The notes: generated by a model not told the origin, from the letters alone. Shown: positions 17,415 through 26,657, numbered from the stretch's first letter. The stretch is 64,000 nt of DNA from Sphingobium sp. (GCA_022652485.1 JALCRK010000011.1:1-64000), one strand, 5' to 3'. A program made the numbers and translations.

Positions 17415-20045
17415 CTATCCTGCCAGCCGTACCGGCGCCGCGGACTGAACCTTGCGCAGGTCGATCATGTGCGCGAACTGAACGCCCATACGGTCATCGA
17501 CCGACCAGCGCGCTACCGCGCCTATGGTGAGGCCTTCGGCAAGGTCGATCTCGAAGCCGGTGTCGGGTGGGACATTCCAGAGGCCTTCGATCATGGCGCC
17601 TCCGGCGGAGATATTGCGGACGCGCCCGATATAGCGCTGTCCCTGATGATGGATCGCGACCGAGCGCAGCATGGAAATACGCGGCGCGCGACTTGACTGG
17701 AAACCGGAAGCGCGCGCCTCCATGCCCTGCTCGGCAAAGCGCCGCGCGACTTCCTCGGCGCTGGCACCCTTGCCATATATGAAGCCCTGGATTTGCGAGC
17801 ATCCCAACGACCGGACCAGCTCAAGCTCGTCATGGGTTTCCACGCCTTCGGCGGTGGTGTCCATCCCCAACGCATTGGCGAGGCTGACGATCGAGGTGAT
17901 GATGGCTGTGTTACGGTTACCCTTCATCGCCGCTCCGCGTACGAAGCTTTGATCGATCTTGATCTTGTCGAACGGCGCCTTCTTCAGATATCCCAGCGAC
18001 GAATAGCCGGTGCCGAAATCATCGAGTGCCAGACGCACACCCAAGCCCTTCAGCCGTGAAAACATCTGGTCGGTCTTTTCGCCTTCGTTGATGAAGCAGC
18101 TCTCGGTGATTTCGAGTTCGAGACGCTGAGGCGCCAGGCCCGATGATGCCAGAGCATTCATCACGACTCCGGGCAGAGACGGATTCGCGAACTGGATCGG
18201 TGAAACATTGACGGCTACCCGAATATCCCCGGGCCATTTTGTCGCGGCGGCGCAGGCCGTTCGCAACACCCATTCGCCCAGCGGCCCGATCAGGCCGGCA
18301 TCTTCGGCGATCGGCACGAAAAGCGCAGGGGAAATGGGACCGCGCGTGGGATGGTGCCAGCGTAATAGGCTCTCGAACCCAACAATCTGGCCATTTTTCG
18401 CACTGACGATCGGTTGATAGACAAGTTGCAGCGCGTCATCGGCGAGGGCGGTGCGCAGATCGTCCTCAAGGAGGCGGCGGTCCTCTGCTTCGGCATGCAT
18501 GTCTGCCGAGTAAAAGCGGTGCACGCCCCGCCCCGCATCTTTCGCGGCGTAGAGGGCAAGGTCTGCGTTTCGTACCAGCGCATCCGATGTGGTGCCATCG
18601 TCCGGGCAGAGGGCTATGCCGACGGACGCGCCGATCACAACCTGCGTTTCCTCGATCAGATAGGGTTGAGACAACGTGGCGATAATTGCGTCTGCCAGTA
18701 CCGCGAGCTTATGCCGGTCGGGGTGGCCGGGCAGCACCACCTTGAATTCGTCTCCGCCCAGTCGACCGACAACGCCGCGATCCCCGACCAGATGCTTGAG
18801 CCTGCGGCTGACCTCGCGCAGCAATGCGTCACCTGCCGGATGCCCCATGGTATCGTTCACGTTTTTGAAGCGATCGAGATCGAGCAGGAAAAGCGCACAT
18901 TCACCCGTGTCACCGCGCGGACCCAGCACCGCCTGCTCCAGCGCACGCTGCATCTGCACCCGGTTGGCAAGGCCGGTGAGTGAGTCGAACTGGGCGAGCC
19001 GCTCGACCTCGGCCTGGCTGCGGCGGGTTTCGGTCAGATCGGACCCGCTCCCCCTGAACCCCTGGAACTGGCCATATTCATTGATGATGGGACGTCCTGA
19101 CAGCGCCCATAGCCGCTCGTCGCCCTCCGTCGCGGCGCAAACGGCAAGATCGCTGAAGGCACTCCGGGAGGAAAGATGGAAGCCAAGCGTGCGGTTGCCT
19201 CCATCGCTGTTGGCTGCGGCTCCCATGTTCACGAGATCGGTCAGTCTTCGCCCGAGAAGCGCATCGCGCTCGGCGCCAAGGGAGCGCTCCAGTGTGGGCG
19301 AGATGTACGTAAGCGCGCCGGTGCGGTCCGTCTCCCAGAACCAGCCACGCCCCGATTCCTCATATTCCCGAAGCAGGCGGTGCGCGCGCTGGCTGCGCAG
19401 CTCGTCAGCCTGCGCGGCGCAATAGCGTTCACGCTCGGTCCGCGCCTGAAGCAGCATCGAGGCGCAGATGACAACCAGAACGACAGTGAGGATAAGATCC
19501 CGGCCCAGCCCATGCAGGCCATAGGCGCACAGTGCCATGCCGAGACAATAAGCGAAGCCAAGGGCGCGGTGCTGGCCAAACAGGCTTGCCGCAATCAGCG
19601 CGAGTCCGATTTGGCCCGCAAAGGGGGAAATGAGGCCGGTGGCGGCTGTCTTGTCCAGGCTGGAGAACCATAGGCCCGAGGCCAATGCTGTCCCGAAGGC
19701 GAGCAGGCAGATGAGCCATATCTGGCGATGCGGCTTCAATCGTTGCACGACAGCGCGGGCCGGGAGGAGCCAGATGCCGATCCCGAGGCAGACGGCCACG
19801 GCCAGCGGCAGGAATGCCGTAAGACCACGCGCCTGGAAAAGAAAAGGGACATTGGTCGCCATCAGCGCGATGCACAGTTGGGCGGCCATGAACAGCGGCC
19901 AGACCGACGATACCGAGCGGATCGCCTGTAGCGCCCATTCGGGTGAGAGATTTTGCCCAGAATCGGACAGCCCCAGCGTGCCCATGAGGGTAGGCTGCTG
20001 GATGAAGGCATCTGGCTGTTCGATTCTACGGCGCGCGACAGGCAT
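17415..20045 (-). CDS. Membrane PAS-GGDEF-EAL-PilZ c-di-GMP protein
   Basis: A c-di-GMP synthesis/breakdown protein of 876 residues. The N-terminal third has about six membrane segments (to about residue 200), followed by a PAS domain (about 230-340), GGDEF domain with intact LGGDEF near 430, an EAL domain (about 530-770) and a C-terminal PilZ-like domain (about 785-870). No RxxD inhibitory site precedes GGDEF. The EAL signature is ESL (FESLLRW near 556), but the other catalytic blocks NVSPIQF, ELEITES, LDDFGTGYSS, KIDQSFV and AEGVET are present, so phosphodiesterase activity is likely. MPVARRR was chosen as start; the frame is open to 20177. Transcription runs away from fprA. Confidence 0.9.
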   Translation of the reverse strand: MPVARRRIEQPDAFIQQPTLMGTLGLSDSGQNLSPEWALQAIRSVSSVWPLFMAAQLCIALMATNVPFLFQARGLTAFLPLAVAVCLGIGIWLLPARAVVQRLKPHRQIWLICLLAFGTALASGLWFSSLDKTAATGLISPFAGQIGLALIAASLFGQHRALGFAYCLGMALCAYGLHGLGRDLILTVVLVVICASMLLQARTERERYCAAQADELRSQRAHRLLREYEESGRGWFWETDRTGALTYISPTLERSLGAERDALLGRRLTDLVNMGAAANSDGGNRTLGFHLSSRSAFSDLAVCAATEGDERLWALSGRPIINEYGQFQGFRGSGSDLTETRRSQAEVERLAQFDSLTGLANRVQMQRALEQAVLGPRGDTGECALFLLDLDRFKNVNDTMGHPAGDALLREVSRRLKHLVGDRGVVGRLGGDEFKVVLPGHPDRHKLAVLADAIIATLSQPYLIEETQVVIGASVGIALCPDDGTTSDALVRNADLALYAAKDAGRGVHRFYSADMHAEAEDRRLLEDDLRTALADDALQLVYQPIVSAKNGQIVGFESLLRWHHPTRGPISPALFVPIAEDAGLIGPLGEWVLRTACAAATKWPGDIRVAVNVSPIQFANPSLPGVVMNALASSGLAPQRLELEITESCFINEGEKTDQMFSRLKGLGVRLALDDFGTGYSSLGYLKKAPFDKIKIDQSFVRGAAMKGNRNTAIITSIVSLANALGMDTTAEGVETHDELELVRSLGCSQIQGFIYGKGASAEEVARRFAEQGMEARASGFQSSRAPRISMLRSVAIHHQGQRYIGRVRNISAGGAMIEGLWNVPPDTGFEIDLAEGLTIGAVARWSVDDRMGVQFAHMIDLRKVQSAAPVRLAG

Positions 20046-20200
20046 GTGCCCGCTTTGCCCGCAAAAATTTACTATCCGGTTTATGGGCACCGTTGCAGGC
20101 CATAATTCCGACTGTTTTTCTTGTTGGAACGACCATTCGCGATTACCGCTTGCAGACTGCACATCGCAAGCTAGCATCAGGGAAAAATGCAGGAGCTCTG

Positions 20201-21502
20201 ATGCGGCATATAGCGATCATCGGCTCAGGCCCGGCAGGCTACTATACTGCCGAGGCGTGCCGGAATATTTTTGAGGACGGCGCCCGCATCGATATTATCG
20301 ACCGGCTACCGGTTCCCTTCGGCCTGATCCGCACCGGCGTTGCGCCCGATCACCAGTCGATCAAGGCTGTGTCCAAGCGGTATGAAGCGGTGGCGCTTAC
20401 CGATACGGTCCGCTTCGTGGGCAATGTCTCCATCGGAAAAGACATCGGCATCGCCGAACTGCAATCACTTTACGACGCCGTCGTGATAGCGACCGGGGCG
20501 CCACATGACCGCCAGCTGGATATCCCGGGGGCGGGTTTGCCGGGGGTCGTGGGAAGCGCGGCTTTCGTAGGCTGGTATAATGGCCACCCGGATTATGCGC
20601 GACTCAACCCCTCCCTGCACGGGACTCATGCTGTGGTGATCGGCAACGGCAATGTCGCGCTCGATGTCGCTCGCATTCTTGCCAAGACGCCCGAGGAATT
20701 TGCGGGAAGCGACATCGTGGCGCACGCTCGCGAGGCGCTGGCGCAATCGCATGTCCGGCATATCACCTTGCTCGGCAGAAGGGGGCCGCACCAGATCGCC
20801 ATGACCCCCAAGGAGCTGGGCGAGCTGGGTAAGCTGGAGCGCGCCGCGCCGCGGGTCGACCCCACCGATCTGCCGGAAGTGGGCGCCGACGCCCTGCTTG
20901 AACCGGGTATGCGCAAGTCCGTCACCTTATTGCGCGAGTTTGCCGCCAATCCCGTGGCCAAGCCGGTGACCATCGATTTCGATTTCTTTGCCATGCCCGT
21001 CGCGATCGAGGGCGCGGGCCATGTGCAGCGGGTGGTGGTGGAGCGGACAAAGCTGGATGATCGTTGCAACAGTCATGGCACAGGCGAACGCTATGTGATC
21101 GAGGCCTCGCTGGTGGTCGCCGCAATTGGCTATCAGACACCAGCGATAGATGGCGTGCCTTACGAGCATGGTCGCGGACGGTTTGCCAGTGATGAGGGGA
21201 GGATCATGCCGGGCCTTTATTGTGTGGGCTGGGCGCGGCGCGGTCCGACCGGAACCATTGGCACCAACAAGCCCGATGGCGTGATGATTGCCGACAAGAT
21301 TGCGGCTGATATCGGAGAGGGCGCGGGCAAGCAGGGGCGTCTGGGGTTGGACGTGCTGTTGAAGGAGCGGGGTGTCGATGTCGTCACCTTCCGTGATTGG
21401 CAGAATATCGACGCACAGGAAGTCGCGCGTGCATTGCCTGGCAATCCGAGAGAAAAATTTACGGATATCAGCGAGATGATGCGGGCCGCTACCAACGGAT
21501 AG
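20201..21502 (+). CDS. Adrenodoxin reductase-like ferredoxin-NADP+ reductase (FprA family)
   Basis: FAD flavoprotein that moves electrons between NADPH and a ferredoxin. The 433-residue protein begins with the FAD-binding motif IGSGPAGYYTAEA, then DRLPVPFGLIRTGVAPDH, the block typical of adrenodoxin reductase and mycobacterial FprA, a second dinucleotide motif IGNGNVALDVARIL for NADP, and the C-terminal GWARRGPTGTIGTNK flavin block. AGGAG lies just before the ATG. The gene is followed 80 bp later by a GNAT-like gene. The ferredoxin or cytochrome P450 partner is not in the window. Confidence 0.92.
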   Translation: MRHIAIIGSGPAGYYTAEACRNIFEDGARIDIIDRLPVPFGLIRTGVAPDHQSIKAVSKRYEAVALTDTVRFVGNVSIGKDIGIAELQSLYDAVVIATGAPHDRQLDIPGAGLPGVVGSAAFVGWYNGHPDYARLNPSLHGTHAVVIGNGNVALDVARILAKTPEEFAGSDIVAHAREALAQSHVRHITLLGRRGPHQIAMTPKELGELGKLERAAPRVDPTDLPEVGADALLEPGMRKSVTLLREFAANPVAKPVTIDFDFFAMPVAIEGAGHVQRVVVERTKLDDRCNSHGTGERYVIEASLVVAAIGYQTPAIDGVPYEHGRGRFASDEGRIMPGLYCVGWARRGPTGTIGTNKPDGVMIADKIAADIGEGAGKQGRLGLDVLLKERGVDVVTFRDWQNIDAQEVARALPGNPREKFTDISEMMRAATNG

Positions 21503-21582
21503 TCTTCAGCTCGCGCGAGGAATACTTGGGCGCTCCGTTCCGGCCCAATGATTTCCTAAGATTTTCGCGCTATGGATGAAGC

Positions 21583-22725
21583 ATGGACATGGCTTCCGCC
21601 CCCGTTGCGACACGCGGCGTGGCTCCCGTATGCGCGAGCTGGCGGGAGGAGGAATGGTGCGCGCTTGCTGCGCACGCGGCGGAGCCGAATCCCTTTTATC
21701 ATCCTGCGATCCTCGTCCCTGCCTTGCGCCATCTGGCCGAAGGAGCGCAGGTTAGGCTGGTCGAGGCGCGCGATACCGCTGGTTCCCTCATCGGACTGCT
21801 GCCTGTGCTCGCGAAGGCGCGGCATAGCCGATACCCCCTGGGCAATGTGGCCAACTGGATCCACGACCAGTGCTTCTATGGCGCGCCGCTGCTCAAGGCG
21901 GGAAACGAGGTAAGCGCCTGGGGGCACATCTTGCACCAGCTGGATGAAGCGGGCTGGGCAGGGAATTTTCTGCACCTTGACGGGGTGGATGAGGACGGAC
22001 CCACCGTCGCGGCCCTGACAGACCTTTGCACGCGGGAGCAGCGGGGTTGCAAGCGCATCGCCAGCCATGAGCGCGCCCTGCTCCGCTCCAGTCTGGATGG
22101 CGAAAGCTATTGGCAAGCTCATGTTCGCGCCAAGAAGCGCAAGGAGATCCGGCGGCTTGCCAACCGCTTGACGGAGCTGGGGTCGGTCGCCCACCGGACC
22201 CTTGAAACCAATGACGACGCCGGGGAGTGGGCGGAAGATTTCCTGAAACTCGAGGCCGCGGGCTGGAAGGGCAGCGAGGGAACAGCCCTAGCCAGTATTC
22301 CGGCAACGTGCAGTTTCTTTCGCGACGCGATCCGGAACGCGGCGCGCGACGGGCTGCTCGATATGCTCCGTATCGATCTGGACGGCGCGGCCCTCGCGAT
22401 GCTGGTCAACTTCCGGCTGGGCGAAGGCGCGTTCAGCTATAAGATCGCGTTTGACGAGCGGTTTGCCCGCTTTTCGCCGGGGGTCCTGATCGAGCTAGAC
22501 AATATGCGCGCCGCGCTTTGTGACTCGGGCCTCAAATGGTCGGACAGCTGCGCCGCACCCAACCATCCGATGATAGATGGCTTGTGGGCGGAGAGGCGCA
22601 CCATCGCGCAGTTCCGGATCCAGTTGAAAGGAAGGGGCGCGAGAAGGGTCAAGCGCCGTTTTGCCTTTGCTGGAATAGGCTTTCTCGAAAGCAGCATCAG
22701 TTCACTGAAAGGCAGAAGGATATGA
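21583..22725 (+). CDS. FemAB/GNAT-like acyltransferase (BioF2-like)
   Basis: Predicted cytoplasmic acyltransferase of 380 residues in the GNAT superfamily branch that includes FemAB-like and Acetyltransf_6 proteins. Seen features are an N-terminal domain (WREEEWCALAAHA, NPFYHPAIL), a central basic block AKKRKEIRRLANRL, and a C-terminal GNAT-like half (DGLLDMLRIDLDGAALAML, SYKIAFDERFARFSPGVL). Relatives transfer acyl or aminoacyl groups in envelope or capsule synthesis, but the substrate here is unknown. It overlaps the following JmjC-type gene by 4 bp, so the two are co-translated. A second protein of the same type is encoded convergently at 23659-24729. Confidence 0.72.
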   Translation: MDMASAPVATRGVAPVCASWREEEWCALAAHAAEPNPFYHPAILVPALRHLAEGAQVRLVEARDTAGSLIGLLPVLAKARHSRYPLGNVANWIHDQCFYGAPLLKAGNEVSAWGHILHQLDEAGWAGNFLHLDGVDEDGPTVAALTDLCTREQRGCKRIASHERALLRSSLDGESYWQAHVRAKKRKEIRRLANRLTELGSVAHRTLETNDDAGEWAEDFLKLEAAGWKGSEGTALASIPATCSFFRDAIRNAARDGLLDMLRIDLDGAALAMLVNFRLGEGAFSYKIAFDERFARFSPGVLIELDNMRAALCDSGLKWSDSCAAPNHPMIDGLWAERRTIAQFRIQLKGRGARRVKRRFAFAGIGFLESSISSLKGRRI

Positions 22726-23603
22726 GTCTTCATCAGCCAGTAGGACAGGGGCACAGCATTCCCTTCGCGTTTGACGCGGCGGCCTTGGCCCGTTTTGCGG
22801 AGGCCTATCCCGATGCATCTGCGCATCTCTTCCACAGGCTTACCGATCACCCGTTGCTCAGCCTCACGGCGCTGGCGCAGCTGGCCGAGCGGATGCCGGC
22901 GAACCAGGTGGAGTATAATCGCGGCGATCTGCCGCTGGGGCTCAAACCGGAAGATACTCCGTCCAACGGCCTCTCTCTGGGCGAAACGATCCGTACCATT
23001 GAAAGCAATGGCAGTTGGGCGGTGCTGAAAAATGTTGAGCGTGATCCGGCGTATGGCGCGCTGCTGGAGTCGGCACTCGAGGATTTGAGGCCTATCGTCG
23101 AAGCGAGCACCGGGCCGATGCTGCATAAGGAGGGGTTTATCTTCATCACCTCACCGGGCAGCATTACCCCGTTTCACATGGACCCGGAGCACAACATCCT
23201 GCTCCAGATCCGGTCGGACAAGACGATGCATGTGTTCCCCACTCATGACGAGGAAACCGTGCCCGCGCAGAAAAGCGAGAGCTTCGCGCGCGGTGGGCAT
23301 CGCAATCTCCTGTGGGAGGACCGCTTCACAGACAGGATGAAAGCGGTTCACCTCGCGCCCGGAGAAGCGGTGCTGATGCCGGTCAAGGCGCCGCATTATG
23401 TGAAGAACGGCGATGGTGTGTCGGTCAGTTTCTCTATCACCTGGCGTTCGGCGCGCAGTGTGGCGGAGGGGGAGCTGCACAGCCTCAACGGACGCCTCCG
23501 TGCCAAGGGACTGCCGCTGGTCAAGGTGGGTCTCAAACCCGAAAAGCAATGGCTGGGCCGGGCGATGTTCCGGCTTGTCAACCGGATGGGATGGGGCGCC
23601 TAG
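22722..23603 (+). CDS. JmjC-like cupin dioxygenase
   Basis: Predicted Fe(II)/2-oxoglutarate-dependent oxygenase of 293 residues in the cupin/JmjC-like family. The metal triad is visible: His152 and Asp154 in TPFHMDPEHN and His225 in KAPHYVKNG. Bacterial members hydroxylate proteins, lipids or small molecules; the target is unknown. Its ATG overlaps the stop of the GNAT-like gene (ATGA), so the products probably act together. The stop TAG is the first triplet of a palindromic repeat, so the C-terminus may have been trimmed by that element. Confidence 0.78.
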   Translation: MSLHQPVGQGHSIPFAFDAAALARFAEAYPDASAHLFHRLTDHPLLSLTALAQLAERMPANQVEYNRGDLPLGLKPEDTPSNGLSLGETIRTIESNGSWAVLKNVERDPAYGALLESALEDLRPIVEASTGPMLHKEGFIFITSPGSITPFHMDPEHNILLQIRSDKTMHVFPTHDEETVPAQKSESFARGGHRNLLWEDRFTDRMKAVHLAPGEAVLMPVKAPHYVKNGDGVSVSFSITWRSARSVAEGELHSLNGRLRAKGLPLVKVGLKPEKQWLGRAMFRLVNRMGWGA

Positions 23604-23649
23604 AGCGATTTCCAGTCAATTGGCGCCCTATGGCGATTCAGGAATCGCG
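23601..23649. repeat. Palindromic intergenic element, GCGATTTC family, copy 2
   Basis: Begins TAGAGCGATTTCC and ends CAGGAATCGCG; its core is diverged from the other copies (14564-14615 and 49311-49360). The first three bases are the stop codon of the JmjC-like gene. It sits between convergent genes. Confidence 0.6.
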
Positions 23650-23658
23650 ACAAAAAAA

Positions 23659-24729
23659 CTAACGGCGGATGACTTTCCGCAATGTGGCTTCCAGCTCCAG
23701 CCGCCAGTCGAACCGCTCCAGCGCCCACCAGTTGAGCTCCTCCGCGCCGGTCGAGAGGCTGTGCTTGTAGCGGTCCTTTCCGGCGAGGAGCGAATAGTGC
23801 CTGAGCCCGCGCGCGCTGTAGCGGCTCACCGCCGCCGCGTGGCACATCAGGCCGGGTTTTGATTTCGAGGTTCGCGGCTCGGCAAAGGCAGACTGATAAT
23901 TCAGCGCGCGGTTGGCCCAGACGAAATTGAGCAGATAGCCGGTGATGTCACCTCCGCTCGACAGGCGCAACAGCTCGACCGAGCCATCGGTCAGGCCCGC
24001 ATGTACAAGGCGGCTAACGAACTCCCGGAAAAAGGCGTGATCCCATGCGTTATGCTCATGGCGGCCCATGTTGAGGCGCCGCATGTCTTCCAGCCAACTT
24101 TCGATGTCCGGCCTCTCCGCCGTCTCGATCGCAAGCTCGGCCGGTTCCTCCTTCAAGGAACGCTTGATCTGGCCGCGCGTATTGGCGCTGAGCAGAGAGA
24201 GATAGTCGCCGTTCGCCTTGCGTACCGCCTCCAGATCCACGAAATAGGCGGGCGAGGCATCGCGAATCCGCCGCCGCCGGACGCCTGGCACTTCGGTCAG
24301 CATCGCGCCGAAGCCGAGGCCCGACAGATGGAGCACAGACCAGTCATCCCGTTCGGCCATCGCCTCGCAAAAGGCGTGAACGCAGAGCGGCAGCTTTTCC
24401 CGTGCGCACAGCAGGCCGTTATATTCGATGAAAGGCCGGTCGGCTTCCGGATCGCCGGATTCATTGAGCCACAAGGCGGGCACGGACCCCAGCTTGCGCT
24501 TCGCCATGCCTTCGCCGATCAGCGCCAGCCCCTGATCGGTCGTGCCATCGCTGATGACCAGAAGCTGCGGCAGTTCGATGCCCTGCGCCTGCATGGCGCC
24601 AAGCCAGCTTTCCATCCAGGTCCACCGCAGGAAGAACGAGGTTGGCCGGGTTTCCATTTCCAGCGCACGCCAGCGCGCGGCGAGGCCGTTAAGATCGGTT
24701 ATGCTCTCGAAGCGGGCAGCGAGGTGCAT
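23659..24729 (-). CDS. Second FemAB/GNAT-like acyltransferase
   Basis: Predicted acyltransferase of 356 residues with the same two-lobed GNAT/BioF2-like plan as the gene at 21583. Seen blocks include TSFFLRWTWMESWL, ANTRGQIKRSLKEEP (a central basic stretch), and ITGYLLNFVWANRALNYQSAF followed by GLRHYSLLAGKDRYKHSL in the C-terminal lobe. The start at 24729 was chosen because GAAGGA lies 7 nt upstream; in-frame ATGs at 24786 and 24795 are possible, the latter overlapping the ung start. It faces the JmjC-like gene tail to tail. The substrate is unknown. Confidence 0.72.
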   Translation of the reverse strand: MHLAARFESITDLNGLAARWRALEMETRPTSFFLRWTWMESWLGAMQAQGIELPQLLVISDGTTDQGLALIGEGMAKRKLGSVPALWLNESGDPEADRPFIEYNGLLCAREKLPLCVHAFCEAMAERDDWSVLHLSGLGFGAMLTEVPGVRRRRIRDASPAYFVDLEAVRKANGDYLSLLSANTRGQIKRSLKEEPAELAIETAERPDIESWLEDMRRLNMGRHEHNAWDHAFFREFVSRLVHAGLTDGSVELLRLSSGGDITGYLLNFVWANRALNYQSAFAEPRTSKSKPGLMCHAAAVSRYSARGLRHYSLLAGKDRYKHSLSTGAEELNWWALERFDWRLELEATLRKVIRR

Positions 24730-24793
24730 GACGGAATCCTTCGGGGCCTGAGCGAGCTTTGCATTATCGCCGAGAATCCTTAACATCCGGTCC

Positions 24794-25513
24794 ATGTCCG
24801 ATACAGCACAACTTGATCCACACCCCGGCCCTAAGCTCGATGCCAGCTGGGCGAAGCCGCTCGCCGATATGTTCGCGTCCCCTGTGATGGCGAATCTGCG
24901 GGCTTTCCTTATGGAGCAGAAGGCGCGGGGAAAGCGCATCTTCCCCAAAGGCAGCGAATACTTCCGCGCGCTGGATCTGACGCCGCTCGACAAGGTGCGG
25001 GTCGTCATTCTGGGGCAGGACCCTTATCATGGCGAGGGGCAGGCGCATGGCCTCAGCTTTTCGGTGCCGTGCGGGGTGCGGCCGCCGCCGAGCCTTGGGA
25101 ATATCTACAAGGAGCTGAAAAGCGATCTTGGCATCGATCCACCACGCCACGGCAACCTGACGCACTGGGCGGAGCAGGGCGTACTGCTGCTCAATAGCGT
25201 GCTCACCGTGGAGTTGGGGCAGGCGGCGAGCCATCAGGGCAAGGGCTGGGAAAAGTTCACCGATGCGGTGATCGAGCTGGTGGCGCGGCAGGAGCGGCCG
25301 ATCGTGTTCATCCTCTGGGGTGCCTATGCGCAGAAGAAGGCGGCGTTCGTGAGAGATATAAGCCAGGGCGGGCGGCACCTCGTGATCAAATCCGCGCACC
25401 CGTCTCCGTTGTCGGCGCATAACGGGTTTCTGGGCAGCCGCCCGTTCAGCCGCGCCAACGCCTTTCTGGAGGCGGAGGGGGAGGCGCCGATCGACTGGAA
25501 ACTGCCGGATTAA
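24794..25513 (+). CDS. ung: Uracil-DNA glycosylase, family 1
   Basis: Removes uracil from DNA as the first step of base excision repair. The 239-residue protein has the catalytic water-activating motif GQDPYHGEGQAHGLSFSV and the C-terminal HPSPLSAHNGF loop that inserts into the DNA minor groove. Length fits family 1 Ung. It is divergent from the GNAT-like gene and monocistronic. No signal of disruption. Confidence 0.98.
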   Translation: MSDTAQLDPHPGPKLDASWAKPLADMFASPVMANLRAFLMEQKARGKRIFPKGSEYFRALDLTPLDKVRVVILGQDPYHGEGQAHGLSFSVPCGVRPPPSLGNIYKELKSDLGIDPPRHGNLTHWAEQGVLLLNSVLTVELGQAASHQGKGWEKFTDAVIELVARQERPIVFILWGAYAQKKAAFVRDISQGGRHLVIKSAHPSPLSAHNGFLGSRPFSRANAFLEAEGEAPIDWKLPD

Positions 25514-25673
25514 TTGGGTATGTCGTTGAGATCCACGAACGACGGCATGGATATAAAAATACTTTTATTTCAATGACTTAATGAAACTGCAAGCCCGGTT
25601 CGCGGCTGTATCGCAACGCAACGGGGGGCGCAGGAAACGTGGGGTGCGCCGCGCGCTCTATATTTTTGGTGTC

Positions 25674-25723
25674 GCATCGTTTTTTGCGCAAAACAGGTTC
25701 GCACTTTTGCGTCGCGCGCTCTA
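25674..25723. repeat. Palindromic intergenic element, copy 2 of the 2353-2397 family
   Basis: GCATCG followed by arms GCGCAAAA and TTTTGCGT around a CAGGTTCGCAC loop, the same layout as copy 1. Its last bases on the minus strand supply the TAG stop of the asparaginase-like gene. The remaining 25514-25673 spacer holds nothing I recognise. Confidence 0.65.
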
Positions 25724-26215
25724 GGTGGTCGGCACGAAGCAGCCGCGCGCACGATCCTTCGCCACATGCAGCGCCGGGAAAACCTGCCCGTGCATCGTGA
25801 TGTAGATGCCCGGCGGCGCGACCTGGCAGCAGGCGAACGCCATGCCGAGATTGAACGCGGCGTCGCTCTCGCTGAACCGGGCGGGAGCCAGCGCGCCCAC
25901 CAGCACGATGGTCTTGCCCGGAATATGCGCCAGCGCCCGCGCCGTATCCGTCATGGTGTCGGTGCCATGCGTGATGAGAATGCGCGCACCCGGCGCGGCG
26001 GCGACACGCGCAGCGATGAGGGCGCGGTCCGCATCCGTCAGCTCAAGGCTGTCCTTCCGCATCACGGCCTCTATCTCGAACGGATAAGCTACGCGCGCGA
26101 TCTCCAGCAGGCGCGCGATCACGCTCTCGCCGACCTGATAGTCGCTCAGCGCATCGAAATAGATCTTGTCGATCGTGCCGCCCGTGGTGAGGATATGGAT
26201 CGGCTCGATGTCCAT
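25721..26215 (-). CDS. Single-domain asparaginase-like protein
   Basis: A 164-residue protein matching only the N-terminal domain of type I/II L-asparaginases. It has TTGGTID with the first catalytic threonine near residue 11 and HGTDTMTDTA with the second Thr-Asp pair. The C-terminal domain, which completes the active site in the usual 320-residue enzyme, is missing. Short members occur in many proteobacteria, so it is probably not a fresh truncation, though its stop codon lies in a palindromic repeat. It follows DUF3035 by 28 bp on the same strand. Activity on asparagine is uncertain. Confidence 0.8.
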   Translation of the reverse strand: MDIEPIHILTTGGTIDKIYFDALSDYQVGESVIARLLEIARVAYPFEIEAVMRKDSLELTDADRALIAARVAAAPGARILITHGTDTMTDTARALAHIPGKTIVLVGALAPARFSESDAAFNLGMAFACCQVAPPGIYITMHGQVFPALHVAKDRARGCFVPTT

Positions 26216-26243
26216 CGCGACGGGGAACCCCGGTTATGAACGC

Positions 26244-26657
26244 CTAGTTCGCGACCGCGCGGCCATATTGCCCGTCACCCTCGGGCGCGGAGAGGATGTC
26301 GCGCGTGGTCGCGCCCTTGTCGACGAGGTTGGTCTGCGGGTCGCCCACCGAGGAGCGGATGCCCGGCGACGCGGCGTCGCGACCGGCGGACGAGAGCGCG
26401 GCGGCCTCGGCGGCGGAGCGCGCGGCGGGCGGACCGAACAGTGCTTCCATCGCCTGACGGTTGGCTTCCGGCGTCACGGTCGGCGCGGCGCCGGGCGCGG
26501 GCGGCACCAGCGCGAAATCGGGCGGCACGACCAGCGGCGCGTTGCGCGTCACCTGCATCTCGTCCGGCCGGGCGCGGTTGAACAGCCCGGTCGATCCGCA
26601 GGCGGACAGGCCGGCCAGCGCGGCAAGGAGGCAGGGTACGGCAACGAATTTACGCAT
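26244..26657 (-). CDS. DUF3035-type lipoprotein
   Basis: Predicted outer-membrane lipoprotein of 137 residues. The signal peptide MRKFVAVPCLLAALAGL ends in the lipobox LSAC, with Cys20 as the lipidation site. The body carries RPDEMQVTRNAPLVVPPDF and PPAP-rich segments typical of the alphaproteobacterial DUF3035 family, whose function is not known. Its start overlaps the end of lspA by 8 bp. The overlap fits, since LspA removes the signal peptide of lipoproteins. Confidence 0.85.
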   Translation of the reverse strand: MRKFVAVPCLLAALAGLSACGSTGLFNRARPDEMQVTRNAPLVVPPDFALVPPAPGAAPTVTPEANRQAMEALFGPPAARSAAEAAALSSAGRDAASPGIRSSVGDPQTNLVDKGATTRDILSAPEGDGQYGRAVAN

